64,000 nt of DNA from JAJYIW01 sp963781665 (GTDB taxonomy: Bacteria; Chloroflexota; Anaerolineae; Anaerolineales; Anaerolineaceae): the NCBI GenBank assembly GCA_963781665.1, contig CAWAGA010000002.1, forward strand, positions 186,001-250,000. Reading direction: 5' to 3'. The stretch's first letter is position 1. Each line of letters opens with the position of its first letter. This document shows, one piece after another, positions 44,169-53,143 of this stretch. A program made the translations under genes and the position numbers. The notes beneath the pieces are model-generated. The model was not told the origin of the DNA and ran no database searches. It saw only the letters and a program-made list of their open reading frames with translations.

Positions 44169-44381
44169 TTAATCTTCCCGATATTCCTCGATACGCACGA
44201 GATTGTTGACTTTTCGCAGCATGCCTTGTAAGACAGGCGAGTCGACATGTGTGACAGTCTCGTTCAATCGACGAAAACCTAATGCGCGGATGGTTGCTTT
44301 ATGGCGCTTCGTGGTCCCGATTACACTCCTGACGAGGGTAATTTTGAGCATTTTGGCGCCAGGTTGGATGTTATCAGCCAT
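44169..44381 (-). CDS. rpmD: 50S ribosomal protein L30
   Basis: 70 residues, LKITLVRSVIGTTKRHKATIRALGF core, with a 10-residue N-terminal extension. Its ATG overlaps the last 8 nt of rpsE. Confidence 0.95.
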   Translation of the reverse strand: MADNIQPGAKMLKITLVRSVIGTTKRHKATIRALGFRRLNETVTHVDSPVLQGMLRKVNNLVRIEEYRED

Positions 44382-44904
44382 TTTTTCTGCGCTCCCAGAA
44401 GGGTAGAAGTTCAGCGACCGTTTTACCCCGGTGGGCGGCCTCTTCGGCGGGAGATTTCAACTGGCTCAAAGCGTCGAAAGTGGCTTGAACAACGTTTAAA
44501 ACGTTTGCGCTTCCCAACGATTTGGTCAGGATATCGTGGACCCCGGCCGCTTCTAATACGGCCCGTACACCGCCACCAGCGATAACGCCAGTTCCCAACG
44601 ATGCCGGTTTGAGTAACACTTTTGCGCCACTAATGTGCCCGATCACCTCGTGAGGAATGGTCGTTCCCATGATCGAAACGGGACGCATATTCTTGTGAGC
44701 GTGTTCGGTTGCTTTACGCATGGCATCAGGCACGGCGTTGGCTTTTCCAACCCCGAGACCGACTTTGCCATGGTTGTCGCCAGCCACGACGGTCACCCGG
44801 AAAGAAAACCGGCGACCGCCTTTAACGACCTTAGCGACCCGGGCGATCTCGATCACGCGCTCATCGTATTGCTGTTCTAATCCCTGGTAATTGGTCATTT
44901 CCAT
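44374..44904 (-). CDS. rpsE: 30S ribosomal protein S5
   Basis: 176 residues. The dsRNA-binding-like N-terminal half (RVAKVVKGGRRFSFRVTVVAGD) and the C-terminal GVHDILTKSLGSANVLNVV are intact. Two close Met codons (44904, 44898) are possible starts. Confidence 0.96.
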   Translation of the reverse strand: MEMTNYQGLEQQYDERVIEIARVAKVVKGGRRFSFRVTVVAGDNHGKVGLGVGKANAVPDAMRKATEHAHKNMRPVSIMGTTIPHEVIGHISGAKVLLKPASLGTGVIAGGGVRAVLEAAGVHDILTKSLGSANVLNVVQATFDALSQLKSPAEEAAHRGKTVAELLPFWERRKNG

Positions 44905-44940
44905 TGTCAGGCCTTTACTTGTTGATTCTTAACTTCCACT

Positions 44941-45306
44941 TTAGAACACCAGCCCTTTTTGCCGGGCGCCATCCGCCAGGGCTTTGACCCGCCCCATGTA
45001 GCGGAAACCACCGCGGTCAAAAACGACCTCTGATATTCCTTTAGTCTTTGCGCGCTCAGCCAATGCTTCGCCGACAATTCGAGCCTGTTCAGTCTTGGTC
45101 AGGCCCTGCATTTTGAGGCGCAGGTCATGGTCGATCGACGATGCAGCCACCAACGTCGTGCCACCTTCGTCATCGATCACCTGGGCATAGATTTCAGCAA
45201 TGCTGCGGAACACGTTCAACCGTGGCCGTCCGGAAGTCCCGGAAATGTTCTTACGCACCCTTTGGTGCCGTCGAATTCGAGCATCAGAACGAGATTTTTG
45301 GCTCAT
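44941..45306 (-). CDS. rplR: 50S ribosomal protein L18
   Basis: 121 residues; 5S rRNA-binding protein with RRHQRVRKNISGTSGRPRLNVFRS and the C-terminal FDRGGFRYMGRVKALADGAR. Confidence 0.97.
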   Translation of the reverse strand: MSQKSRSDARIRRHQRVRKNISGTSGRPRLNVFRSIAEIYAQVIDDEGGTTLVAASSIDHDLRLKMQGLTKTEQARIVGEALAERAKTKGISEVVFDRGGFRYMGRVKALADGARQKGLVF

Positions 45307-45317
45307 ATTGCTTCACC

Positions 45318-45867
45318 TTACTTCTTTGCCTTTCCGGATTTACCGGCCTTACGGCGGATTTTTTCGCCCAGATGGTGGATGCCTTTGCCCTTATAAGGTT
45401 CAGGCGGCCGGATTTCGCGGATATTCGAGGCAACCTGGCCGACTTCCTGTTTGTCGTAGCCGCTCACTTTAATCTGGCGGGTCTTCGTATCTACTTCGAA
45501 GGTGATGCCATCAGGTGGGGGGACTTCGACCGGGTGGGAAAAACCAGCGTAAACGATCAGGTTTTTCCCGCTCATCTCAGCCGCGGTATCCAACGCCGTC
45601 GATCTCGAGCACCCGGGTAAACCCGGTGCTGACCCCGACGACCATATTATTAATCAGCGCACGCGTCGTCCCATGCAGGGCCCGATGGGTGGGTGCATCA
45701 GAGTGGCGAGCGACATTGATAACGCCATCCTCGAGGGAGATGGTAATCTCCGGCGAAAATCTGCGTTCGAGCTCGCCTCTAGGCCCTTTGACGTTCACTT
45801 GTGAGCCCTGAAGATCGACTTTTACGCCTGCTGGAACTTGGACGGGTAAACGACCAATTCGAGACAC
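45318..45867 (-). pseudogene. rplF: 50S ribosomal protein L6, interrupted by a +1 frameshift
   Basis: The N-terminal 95 residues (MSRIGRLPVQVPAGV ... EIDGVGYR) run into TGA; the rest (AEMSGKNLIVYAGFSHPVEV ... KAGKSGKAKK) continues in another frame. Removing one C of the CC pair at 45581-45582 (coding-strand GG) restores a 182-residue L6 of normal length. L6 is essential and single-copy, so sequence error is the likeliest cause. Confidence 0.93.
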
Positions 45868-45899
45868 TTTAGAACCTCCTCAATCCTGTAAGACCTGTT

Positions 45900-46313
45900 T
45901 TACCAGACCTTGCAGAGGATTTCGCCGCCAATACCAACCTGGCGGGCACGCTGCCCGGTCATCACACCTTTCGGTGTTGAAAGAATGGCAACGCCAATTC
46001 CAGAAAGCACCCATGGGATATCATCTTTACGGGTGTAAACTCGGCGCCCGGGTCGGCTGACCCGCACCAGACCGGTGATTACCGGCCGGCGCTGGCGGCG
46101 CTCGCCGATATATTTCAAACGGACCCGCAATACAGGTTGCCCGGGACGGCTGCCGTCGACCACATCATATCCCTCGATGAAGCCTTCTTCTTTTAAAATT
46201 TTTGCAATCTCGGCTTTGATGATTGAGCTAGGCATAGCAACTACCACCTGCCCCATCATCACGCTATTCCGAATGCGGGTTAACATATCAGCAATAGGAT
46301 CGGTAACATTCAT
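45900..46313 (-). CDS. rpsH: 30S ribosomal protein S8
   Basis: 137 residues. DPIADMLTRIRNS start and GVAILSTPKGVMTGQRARQVGIGGEILCKVW end are canonical. Confidence 0.97.
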   Translation of the reverse strand: MNVTDPIADMLTRIRNSVMMGQVVVAMPSSIIKAEIAKILKEEGFIEGYDVVDGSRPGQPVLRVRLKYIGERRQRRPVITGLVRVSRPGRRVYTRKDDIPWVLSGIGVAILSTPKGVMTGQRARQVGIGGEILCKVW

Positions 46314-46330
46314 ATCAACCTCCGCTCCGG

Positions 46331-46513
46331 CTACCAGGAAGACTTAACAACACCGGGAATTTTTCCCTCAAGTGCTAATTCACGAAAGCAGATGCGGCAC
46401 AAGCCAAACCTGCGGATATACCCACGCGGTCTTCCACAACGCTGGCAACAATTCCTAACCTGAGTAGGATATTTTCGTCGCATCTCACGATAAGTCATGC
46501 ACTTCTTTGCCAT
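46331..46513 (-). CDS. rpsN: 30S ribosomal protein S14, zinc type
   Basis: 60 residues, the short zinc form, with C-x2-C (CQRC) and C-x2-C (CRIC) ligands. ATG 46513 is one base from the rplE stop region. Longer upstream extension overlaps rplE and is not used. Confidence 0.96.
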   Translation of the reverse strand: MAKKCMTYREMRRKYPTQVRNCCQRCGRPRGYIRRFGLCRICFRELALEGKIPGVVKSSW

Positions 46514-46514
46514 A

Positions 46515-47057
46515 CTATCCCTTTCTAAAAGGCATACCGAGTTTTTGAAGCAACAGGCGAGCCTGATCGTCGTCAGGAGCAGTTGTAATAATCGTAATCT
46601 CGAGACCACGGATCTTGTCGATCTTGTCGTATTCGATCTCTGGGAAGATCAACTGCTCTCGCAAACCCAGCGTGTAATTACCACGGCCATCGAAGGAGTC
46701 TGGAGAGACACCTCGGAAGTCACGGACGCGCGGTAGGGCAATATTGAGCAACCGGTCGACGAAAGACCACATGCGTTCACCGCGTAGTGTGACCTTAATG
46801 CCGATTGAGCGCCCCTCACGCAATTTGAAATTGGCAATAGCCTTTTTCGCTTTGGTGATGACCGGTTTCTGACCGGTAATCTGGGTGACGTCGCCGACGG
46901 CAGCATCCAATGCCTTGGGGTTATCCATGGCCTCACCCATCCCGATATTGACCATCACCTTCAAGAGACGCGGTACCTGCATGACATTTTCGAGGTTGAG
47001 CTCTTTCATCATTGCCGGTACCATATCATTTTGGTACTGTTCTTTCAGTTGATTCAT
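46515..47057 (-). CDS. rplE: 50S ribosomal protein L5
   Basis: 180 residues; 5S rRNA and P-site tRNA contact. VNIGMGEA, TQITGQKPVITKAKKAIANFKLREG and FPEIEYDKIDKIRGLEITI are signatures. Confidence 0.97.
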   Translation of the reverse strand: MNQLKEQYQNDMVPAMMKELNLENVMQVPRLLKVMVNIGMGEAMDNPKALDAAVGDVTQITGQKPVITKAKKAIANFKLREGRSIGIKVTLRGERMWSFVDRLLNIALPRVRDFRGVSPDSFDGRGNYTLGLREQLIFPEIEYDKIDKIRGLEITIITTAPDDDQARLLLQKLGMPFRKG

Positions 47058-47075
47058 ATCGTTTCTCCCGCAGGC

Positions 47076-47408
47076 CTAGCTGTCGATGATCCCTTCGCAA
47101 TGCTTGCAGACCCGCACCACCTTTTTCTGGTCTCGCTGTAGGCTAATCCGGGTAGCTTCATGACACTTGGGACAGACCAACATCACGTTCGATACATCGA
47201 AAGGCGCTTCGAACTTGACGATTCCTGGCGACACCGTCCGACCCTGGGTCTGAACCTGGCGTTGGTGTTTGGTGTGAACATTAAGGCCCTGCACGACCAC
47301 CCGATGCTCTTCTGGCAGCACTTTAATGACTTCGCCTTCTTTACCTTTATCTTCAAGCCGGCCGCTGATCAATCTGACAGTATCGCCTTTACGAATTTTT
47401 ACTTTCAT
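47076..47408 (-). CDS. rplX: 50S ribosomal protein L24
   Basis: 110 residues with the KOW motif IRKGDTVRLISGRLEDKGKEGEVI at the N-terminus and a C-terminal segment with CPKC and CKHC pairs, suggesting a zinc knuckle, which occurs in some bacterial L24. Confidence 0.96.
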   Translation of the reverse strand: MKVKIRKGDTVRLISGRLEDKGKEGEVIKVLPEEHRVVVQGLNVHTKHQRQVQTQGRTVSPGIVKFEAPFDVSNVMLVCPKCHEATRISLQRDQKKVVRVCKHCEGIIDS

Positions 47409-47461
47409 AGTTTGCTCCTAACATAGTAGGACAGGCTTCAGCTTGCCCTTTACATGTGCTC

Positions 47462-47833
47462 TCAGATCACTTCTGGAGCCAATGAAATGATCTTCATGAA
47501 CCCTTTTTCACGCAGTTCGCGTGCAACCGGGCCAAATATGCGGGTACCACGTGGGTTCTGGCCATCGGTATCCAAAATCACTGCAGCATTATCGTCAAAG
47601 CGAATGGACGAACCATCTTCACGCCGCCATTCTTTTTTCGTGCGTACGATGACAGCTTTGACAATTTCGCTCTTTTTGACCGTCCCCTGCGGGGTAGCAG
47701 ATTTAACGGTTGCGACGACAACATCTCCAACGTGTCCATAGCGCCTGGTAGACCCACCCATTACGTGGATCACCAGAATTTCTCGAGCGCCGGTGTTATC
47801 GGCCACCTTCATGCGAGTCTCATGCTGGATCAT
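47462..47833 (-). CDS. rplN: 50S ribosomal protein L14
   Basis: 123 residues. MIQHETRMKVADNTGAREI and GTRIFGPVARELREKGFMKIISLAPEV are canonical. Confidence 0.98.
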   Translation of the reverse strand: MIQHETRMKVADNTGAREILVIHVMGGSTRRYGHVGDVVVATVKSATPQGTVKKSEIVKAVIVRTKKEWRREDGSSIRFDDNAAVILDTDGQNPRGTRIFGPVARELREKGFMKIISLAPEVI

Positions 47834-47836
47834 TAC

Positions 47837-48115
47837 TTATTCTCCTGGCTCTTCCTCGACAATGTCAGGAAGCGGGCCTTGCCTGGCAATCAATTCAACC
47901 ACCCAGCGCTTCGTCCTCGAAAGAGGTTGGCTTTCGACGATTTGAACCTGGTCGCCGATTTGGCAACCCAGATCATCGTGAGCCTTGACGGTCTCGCTGC
48001 TGTGAATAACCTTGCGATAAAGCGGGTGGCGATAGGTACGGGTGATCTTCACTACCACCGTTTTCATCATTTTGTTACTTGTCACCACACCTACTAAGCG
48101 TCGGCGATTATTCAT
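47837..48115 (-). CDS. rpsQ: 30S ribosomal protein S17
   Basis: 92 residues, RRLVGVVTSNKMMKTVVVKITRTYRHPLY OB fold. Start overlaps the rpmC stop by 4 nt (ATGA), so the two are coupled. Confidence 0.97.
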   Translation of the reverse strand: MNNRRRLVGVVTSNKMMKTVVVKITRTYRHPLYRKVIHSSETVKAHDDLGCQIGDQVQIVESQPLSRTKRWVVELIARQGPLPDIVEEEPGE

Positions 48116-48321
48116 GCTTCACCTTCCATCACCGCCAGCCTGTGTTCGGAGAGGACCGTCTCGAATTGAGCGATCTGGCGGCGGGTAAACTTTAGACGGC
48201 TCGTATCAGTCTGCTGGCCCATGGTAATCTGGAACCTGAGGTTCATCAGCTCATTGCGAGCGTCAGCTAATTTTGAAACAATTTCATCGTCGGAAAGGAG
48301 TCTGATCTCGGAAACCTTCAT
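48112..48321 (-). CDS. rpmC: 50S ribosomal protein L29
   Basis: 69 residues, two-helix protein (EIRLLSDDEIVSKLADARNELMNLRFQ). ATG 48321 is preferred to an extension reaching into rplP. Confidence 0.95.
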   Translation of the reverse strand: MKVSEIRLLSDDEIVSKLADARNELMNLRFQITMGQQTDTSRLKFTRRQIAQFETVLSEHRLAVMEGEA

Positions 48322-48323
48322 GA

Positions 48324-48746
48324 TTATTCTCCTTCCCACTCTTTGCGCGAGACAACTTTAGTCTTGATCGAAAATTTGTACGTTGCCTGGCGCAGAGCCT
48401 CAACGGCTATTTCTTCCGGTAGACCGGCGACTTCGAACATAATCCGGCCCGGGCGAACAACCGCAACCCAATATTCAACGTTACCCTTCCCTTTACCCAT
48501 GCGCGTCTCAGGAGGTTTTTGGGTATAGGGTTTATCCGGGAAAATTCGGATCCAGACTTTCCCACGGCGCTTCATTTCATGCACAATCGTCCGTCGGGCG
48601 GCCTCTATCTGGCGGGCTGTTACCCATCCCGGTTCCAGGGCTTGCAGCCCATATTCACCGAAGGTAATCTCCGCGCCGCGCAAAGCCAGGCCTCTCATCC
48701 GCCCGCGCATTTGTTTGCGCCACTTTACACGCTTTGGCATTAACAT
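48324..48746 (-). CDS. rplP: 50S ribosomal protein L16
   Basis: 140 residues. MLMPKRVKWRKQMRGRM, GEYGLQALEPGWVTARQIEAARR and PETRMGKGKGNVEYWVAVV are canonical. Confidence 0.98.
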   Translation of the reverse strand: MLMPKRVKWRKQMRGRMRGLALRGAEITFGEYGLQALEPGWVTARQIEAARRTIVHEMKRRGKVWIRIFPDKPYTQKPPETRMGKGKGNVEYWVAVVRPGRIMFEVAGLPEEIAVEALRQATYKFSIKTKVVSRKEWEGE

Positions 48747-48795
48747 AATCGCTACCTCTTCATCCGTCGCTCAGGAAAAATAACCTGGCGAAAAT

Positions 48796-49473
48796 TTATT
48801 CGCTAACGTACACACCTTCGGTGGTCTCGATTTTTTCTTCGACCGTCCGCAAGACTTCACCTTTATAAATCCAGACTTTGACCCCAATGCGACCATAGGT
48901 GGTCAAAGCTTCTGCCTTGGCAAAGTCAATGTCGGCGCGTAGGGTCTGCAGCGGCACCTGGCCATCGCGCAGCCAGACACTTCGAGCCATTTCAGCTCCG
49001 CTCAAGCGACCAGAGACCTGGACTTTAATACCCAGGGCTCCCTGGCGCATGGCCTGCTGTAAAGCCCGTTTCATCGCCCGGCGATAACTTACCCGTCGTT
49101 CAACCTGTCCGACAATATTCATCGCTACCAGATATGCATCGGTGTCGGGCGTTTTGATCTCTTTGATCTCCAGATCGATTTTCTTCGAGGTTAATTCTTC
49201 AAGGCTCTGGCGCATCTTCTTCACGCTTTCGCCTTTACGTCCGATCAAAATGCCTGGTTTTGCCGTATGGACAACGACCTTGACCTTACCAGGGAAACGC
49301 TCAACTTCGATCCGTGAAACCCCAGCTCTTTCGGCTTCAGATTGTATCAATTTGCGGATGGCAAAATCCTGGTGGAGTTGGGTGGTATATTCACGCCCTT
49401 CGGCAAACCAACGGCCCAACCAGGGTTGGTTGATATTGAGACGGAAACCTATCGGATGAACTTTTCGACCCAT
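48796..49473 (-). CDS. rpsC: 30S ribosomal protein S3
   Basis: 225 residues with KH domain (GILIGRKGESVKKMRQSLE) and C-terminal S3 domain (LSGAEMARSVWLRDGQVPLQTLRADIDF). Confidence 0.98.
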   Translation of the reverse strand: MGRKVHPIGFRLNINQPWLGRWFAEGREYTTQLHQDFAIRKLIQSEAERAGVSRIEVERFPGKVKVVVHTAKPGILIGRKGESVKKMRQSLEELTSKKIDLEIKEIKTPDTDAYLVAMNIVGQVERRVSYRRAMKRALQQAMRQGALGIKVQVSGRLSGAEMARSVWLRDGQVPLQTLRADIDFAKAEALTTYGRIGVKVWIYKGEVLRTVEEKIETTEGVYVSE

Positions 49474-49479
49474 AAATCC

Positions 49480-49821
49480 TTACTCCCGTTCACGCAAAAT
49501 TATCGTAACGTGTGAATTACGCCGCAAAATCGGCTTAAACCTGCCGCGTGCGCCAAATCGTCGCCATTTGCGTGTTGGCGCTTCATCGGCAAAAATCTTG
49601 TAAACGAACAGGTCATCGCGGCTGACGCCAAAATTTTCTTCTGCATTGGCGACGGCTGATGAAAGAATTTTGTTCACATGGCGGGCGGCTGTATTCGGCA
49701 AAAATTTGAGCATATTCATAGCATCATTCGCATTTTTACCGCGTACCTGATCTACCACCAGCCGCATCTTTTGAGCTGAGACAGAAACATTGCTCATGCG
49801 AGCACGAATATCGGTGGCCAT
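49480..49821 (-). CDS. rplV: 50S ribosomal protein L22
   Basis: 113 residues. SAQKMRLVVDQVRGKNANDAMNMLKFLPN and the extended loop region RWRRFGARGRFKPILRRNSH near the exit tunnel are intact. Confidence 0.97.
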   Translation of the reverse strand: MATDIRARMSNVSVSAQKMRLVVDQVRGKNANDAMNMLKFLPNTAARHVNKILSSAVANAEENFGVSRDDLFVYKIFADEAPTRKWRRFGARGRFKPILRRNSHVTIILRERE

Positions 49822-49824
49822 GGC

Positions 49825-50109
49825 TTATTTTCCTCTCGTCGAGCTGGCTTTTTCGGATACGTGGCCGCGAAAATGCCGGGTTGGAGCAAACTCGCCCAGG
49901 TGATGTCCGACCATATTCTCGGTAACGTAGATCGGAACGTGGCGGTGACCATCGTGCACTGCAATCGTGTGCCCAACCATCTGAGGAAAGACGGTGCTGG
50001 CTCAACTCCAGGTGCGAATGACTTTCTTCTCACCTCGGGCGTTCATGGCTTCAATTTTCTTCAACAGTTTGGGCTCGATAAATGGCCCTTTTTTCAGCGA
50101 TCGTGACAT
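49825..50109 (-). pseudogene. rpsS: 30S ribosomal protein S19 with an in-frame TGA at codon 36
   Basis: Translation from ATG 50109 gives SRSLKKGPFIEPKLLKKIEAM... up to IRTWS, then TGA (50002-50004), then ASTVFPQMVGHTIAVHDG through HLGEFAPTRHFRGHVSEKASSTRGK and TAA. The stop replaces the invariant Arg codon of the TWSR motif; CGA to TGA is a one-base change. Everything else is a normal 94-residue S19. Genes nearby use TGA as a true stop, so recoding is unlikely; base-calling error or real mutation remain. Confidence 0.93.
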
Positions 50110-50139
50110 GGTTTCGTCCTTCTCTTTCGCTAATCCAAT

Positions 50140-50976
50140 TTAACGACCACCCTTACTGCGGCGGCGGACAATGTATTTGTCGGTTCGTTTATTACGGCGG
50201 GTCTTGTAACCCCGGGTTGGCTTACCCCAAGGGCTCTTAGGCCCGGGCATACCTACTGGCTGACGGCCTTCACCACCACCATGGGGATGATCTCGGGGTG
50301 ACATGGCCGTTCCACGAACGGTCGGGCGAATGCCAAGGTGGCGTTTGCGACCAGCTTTTCCTAACTTCACATTACTGTGGTCGAGGTTGCCGACCTGGCC
50401 AATAGTTGCATAGCAGCGCTGGCGAATCAAGCGGACCTCACCGGACGGCAGGCGCACCTGGGCATAATCGCCTTCTTTGGCGAGCAATTGAGCAGCGCTT
50501 CCGGCTGACCGGACCAATTGGCCTCCTTTGCCCTCATTCAATTCCAGGTTGTGAATCATGGTGCCAACCGGGATGTTGGACAATGGCATCGAATTGCCGA
50601 CGCGGATTTCAGCGCTGTCGCTGGAAAGGATCGTATCGCCAACCTTCAAACCAAGGGGACAGATGATGTAGCGTTTTTCGCCATCCAGGTAGTTTAATAA
50701 GGCCAGGCGAGCGGTACGGTTTGGATCGTATTCGATCGCCGCTACCTTGGCAGGGACATCGCGCTTATCTCGCTTGAAATCAACCATGCGGATAAAGCGG
50801 CGGTTGCCGCCACCACGGTGGCGAACGGTGATGCGCCCGTAGAAATTGCGACCACCGTGCCGGCTTGGCGCAATAATGAGTGATCGCTCGGGGGAGCTCT
50901 TGGTAATTTCCTCGAATGTATACCCGGTCATGCCACGCAGGCCGGGCGTAGTCGGTTTATATATCTTGACGGCCAT
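50140..50976 (-). CDS. rplB: 50S ribosomal protein L2
   Basis: 278 residues; MAVKIYKPTTPGLRGMTGY, and the conserved C-terminal RGTAMSPRDHPHGGGEGR with the peptidyl-transferase-linked His. Start shares one base with the rplW stop. Confidence 0.98.
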   Translation of the reverse strand: MAVKIYKPTTPGLRGMTGYTFEEITKSSPERSLIIAPSRHGGRNFYGRITVRHRGGGNRRFIRMVDFKRDKRDVPAKVAAIEYDPNRTARLALLNYLDGEKRYIICPLGLKVGDTILSSDSAEIRVGNSMPLSNIPVGTMIHNLELNEGKGGQLVRSAGSAAQLLAKEGDYAQVRLPSGEVRLIRQRCYATIGQVGNLDHSNVKLGKAGRKRHLGIRPTVRGTAMSPRDHPHGGGEGRQPVGMPGPKSPWGKPTRGYKTRRNKRTDKYIVRRRSKGGR

Positions 50977-51278
50977 TATTCAACCCCTTCAAAGATCGGA
51001 ATTCTATCATTTGGCGCCAGGGTGACAATTGCCTTCTTGAAACCGCTATCTCGCACCATCAACCGCCGGCTGCGGGCCCGGCGAGTTCGCTTAGCGGGGG
51101 CATTGAGCACATTTACCCGGATTACCTTGACCTCAAATAGTTTTTCGACGGCTTCTTTAACCATTGCCCGGTTGGCATCTGGGGAAACTTCGAAGACGTA
51201 CTGGTGCAGGTTGTTAGCCAGATAATTTGTCTTTTCAGTGACCAGGGGCCGGCGGAGAATTTCATAAATTGTTGTCAT
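50976..51278 (-). CDS. rplW: 50S ribosomal protein L23
   Basis: 100 residues. ILRRPLVTEKTNYLANNLHQYVFEV is the signature; docking site for SRP and trigger factor at the tunnel exit. Confidence 0.97.
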   Translation of the reverse strand: MTTIYEILRRPLVTEKTNYLANNLHQYVFEVSPDANRAMVKEAVEKLFEVKVIRVNVLNAPAKRTRRARSRRLMVRDSGFKKAIVTLAPNDRIPIFEGVE

Positions 51279-51290
51279 AGCTGTTTCTCC

Positions 51291-51920
51291 TTAACTTAGA
51301 TTTGCAGCCAAGACATCCAGGGCCTGCACAGGTAAGACAACTTTATCAAAGGTCAACAAGTCGCGGATGTTCAGGTAAGCAGCCATTAATATTTTGGCGT
51401 CTGGGATGTTCCTGGTCGAGCGGATAACCGATTCAAATTCTTCGGTTTTTTCGGGGATCAGTACCAGGGCGCTGGCTTCGCCAACCAGTAAATTCAATGC
51501 TTGAGCCATCAAACGAGTCTTCGGCTCAGGCAGGCTCATTTCATCCAGGACGATGATGCTGGCCTCGCTGGCTTTGACCGTCAAAGCTGATCGCAGCGCT
51601 GCCCGGCGCATCTGGCGCGGCATGGCTTGAGTATATTTATGCGGATGGGGGGTGTGAACCTTCCCGCCGCCTTTCCACTGCGCTGCCCGGGTCGAACCCT
51701 GCCGCGCTCGCCCTGTGCCTTTTTGGCGCCAGGGTTTACGACCGCCGCCCGAGACCTCACTCCGGCCAAGGGTGTCGTGCGTTCCCAGGCGGGCATTTGC
51801 CATCTGGCGGATGTACGCCTGGTGCATCAAATCCACGTTAACCGGGGCTTCAAAGATGTCCGGTGGCAATTCGATGGTCCGGATCTTTTCACCCTGCATG
51901 TTTAAGACATTGACTTCCAT
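51291..51920 (-). CDS. rplD: 50S ribosomal protein L4
   Basis: 209 residues. The tunnel loop TRSEVSGGGRKPWRQKGTGRARQGS is intact (here GRSEVSGGGRKPWRQKGTG). Two Met codons (51926, 51920) are possible; 51920 has the better spacing to GGGAG. In E. coli L4 represses this operon. Confidence 0.96.
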   Translation of the reverse strand: MEVNVLNMQGEKIRTIELPPDIFEAPVNVDLMHQAYIRQMANARLGTHDTLGRSEVSGGGRKPWRQKGTGRARQGSTRAAQWKGGGKVHTPHPHKYTQAMPRQMRRAALRSALTVKASEASIIVLDEMSLPEPKTRLMAQALNLLVGEASALVLIPEKTEEFESVIRSTRNIPDAKILMAAYLNIRDLLTFDKVVLPVQALDVLAANLS

Positions 51921-51964
51921 TGTCATATGCTCCCATTAGCTGGAAAACAATTGCCGTGAACCGG

Positions 51965-52597
51965 CTATTGTTTTCGAGCCTCGTTAATCACTACCAGGCC
52001 ATTCCTGGGGCCTGGTACGGCGCCTCGGACTCCCAGTAAATTGCGCTCTGCATCGACCAATACGATCTTCAGATTTTGCGCAGTTACCTGCTCATTGCCC
52101 ATATGTCCAGGGCCGCGCGAACCTTTATAAACTCTCCCGGGGGTGGTGGTTGAACTGCGCGAGCCAGGGCCACGGGTGCGGTCTGATTGACCATGGGTCT
52201 TTGGTCCACCGCGGAAATGATAACGCTTGACAGCTCCGGCAAAACCCTTGCCTTTGCTGGTGCCGATCACATCCACATGGTCGCCGGTGGCAAATACTCC
52301 GTCTACCTTTACAACCTGACCTTCTGTCACATCCAGGTCTTTAGTACGGAATTCACGCACGTGGCGTAAGGGAGGCAATTTATTTCGCTCTAGATGCCCC
52401 AATTCGCCTTTTGTCAGGCGTTTGGGTTTGACTTCCCCGAAGCCTAACTGTACTCCCGAATAGCCTTCCTTCTCGGGCGTACGGATCTGGGTAACGTAGC
52501 ATGGCCCAGCTTCGATTAGCGTCACAGGAATTGCAGCGCCTGCTTCATCGAAAATCTGGGTCATGCCGATTTTCTTACCGATCAGCCCTTTAAACAT
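51965..52597 (-). CDS. rplC: 50S ribosomal protein L3
   Basis: 210 residues. MFKGLIGKKIGMTQIFDEAG start, and SRSSTTTPGRVYKGSRGPGHMGNEQVT near the peptidyl transferase centre. AGGAG precedes the ATG. A 230-nt gap separates it from rpsJ. Confidence 0.97.
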   Translation of the reverse strand: MFKGLIGKKIGMTQIFDEAGAAIPVTLIEAGPCYVTQIRTPEKEGYSGVQLGFGEVKPKRLTKGELGHLERNKLPPLRHVREFRTKDLDVTEGQVVKVDGVFATGDHVDVIGTSKGKGFAGAVKRYHFRGGPKTHGQSDRTRGPGSRSSTTTPGRVYKGSRGPGHMGNEQVTAQNLKIVLVDAERNLLGVRGAVPGPRNGLVVINEARKQ

Positions 52598-52827
52598 CTG
52601 AGTATTCTCCTGTCAAAAATTTTTGCGAGACTGTCAGCCTGGGCTTGGCTGCATCATCTCTGTCCGTAGTATAGTCAGACGTCCTGCCGCGACACATATG
52701 ATTTCTGGGTCCACGTACATGAACGCTCTTGTACTACCTGTTATGCATTTATTAACTATTGCCGGTTGATAAAGCGTAACCTTATAAGTATACCACCTGG
52801 ATCAAAATCTATCCAGGTTTTCGAGCA
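52598..52827 (-). promoter_or_regulatory. 230-nt gap between rpsJ and rplC, possible internal promoter/leader
   Basis: No open frame is supported. The rpsJ-proximal side has an inverted repeat CTGGAT/ATCCAG followed by an extended -10 match TGGTATACT with TGGATA 17 nt before it. The next 150 nt before rplC could be a structured leader. This is the largest gap inside the S10 cluster, which is otherwise tightly packed. Confidence 0.4.
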
Positions 52828-53136
52828 TTAGATTTTTATTTCGATATCGACGCCAGCTGGCAAATTTAACCGCATGAGCATGTCGATAGTCTTCGAATCC
52901 GGATCAAGTACGTCGATCAGCCGGTTGTGGGTACGAATTTCAAAATGTTCGTGCGAATCTTTATCGATAAATGTAGACCGTCGCACGGTAAACCGCTCAA
53001 TCTTGGTTGGTAAAGGTACTGGACCAACCACTTGAGCGCCACTTCTCTCAGCCGTCTCCACAATCCGTTTGGCGGATTGGTCAAGGACACGGTGATCATA
53101 AGCTTTAAGTCGAATACGGATCTTCTGCTTAGCCAT
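52828..53136 (-). CDS. rpsJ: 30S ribosomal protein S10
   Basis: 102 residues. IRIRLKAYDHRVLDQSAKRIVETAERSGAQVVGPVPLPTK is canonical; also the NusE partner in antitermination. 7 nt after tuf. Confidence 0.98.
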   Translation of the reverse strand: MAKQKIRIRLKAYDHRVLDQSAKRIVETAERSGAQVVGPVPLPTKIERFTVRRSTFIDKDSHEHFEIRTHNRLIDVLDPDSKTIDMLMRLNLPAGVDIEIKI

Positions 53137-53143
53137 TTTTCAC

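Noticed and set aside
49825..50109. TGA recoded as a sense codon
   Set aside because: Several intact genes in the window terminate at TGA and no other gene has an internal TGA.
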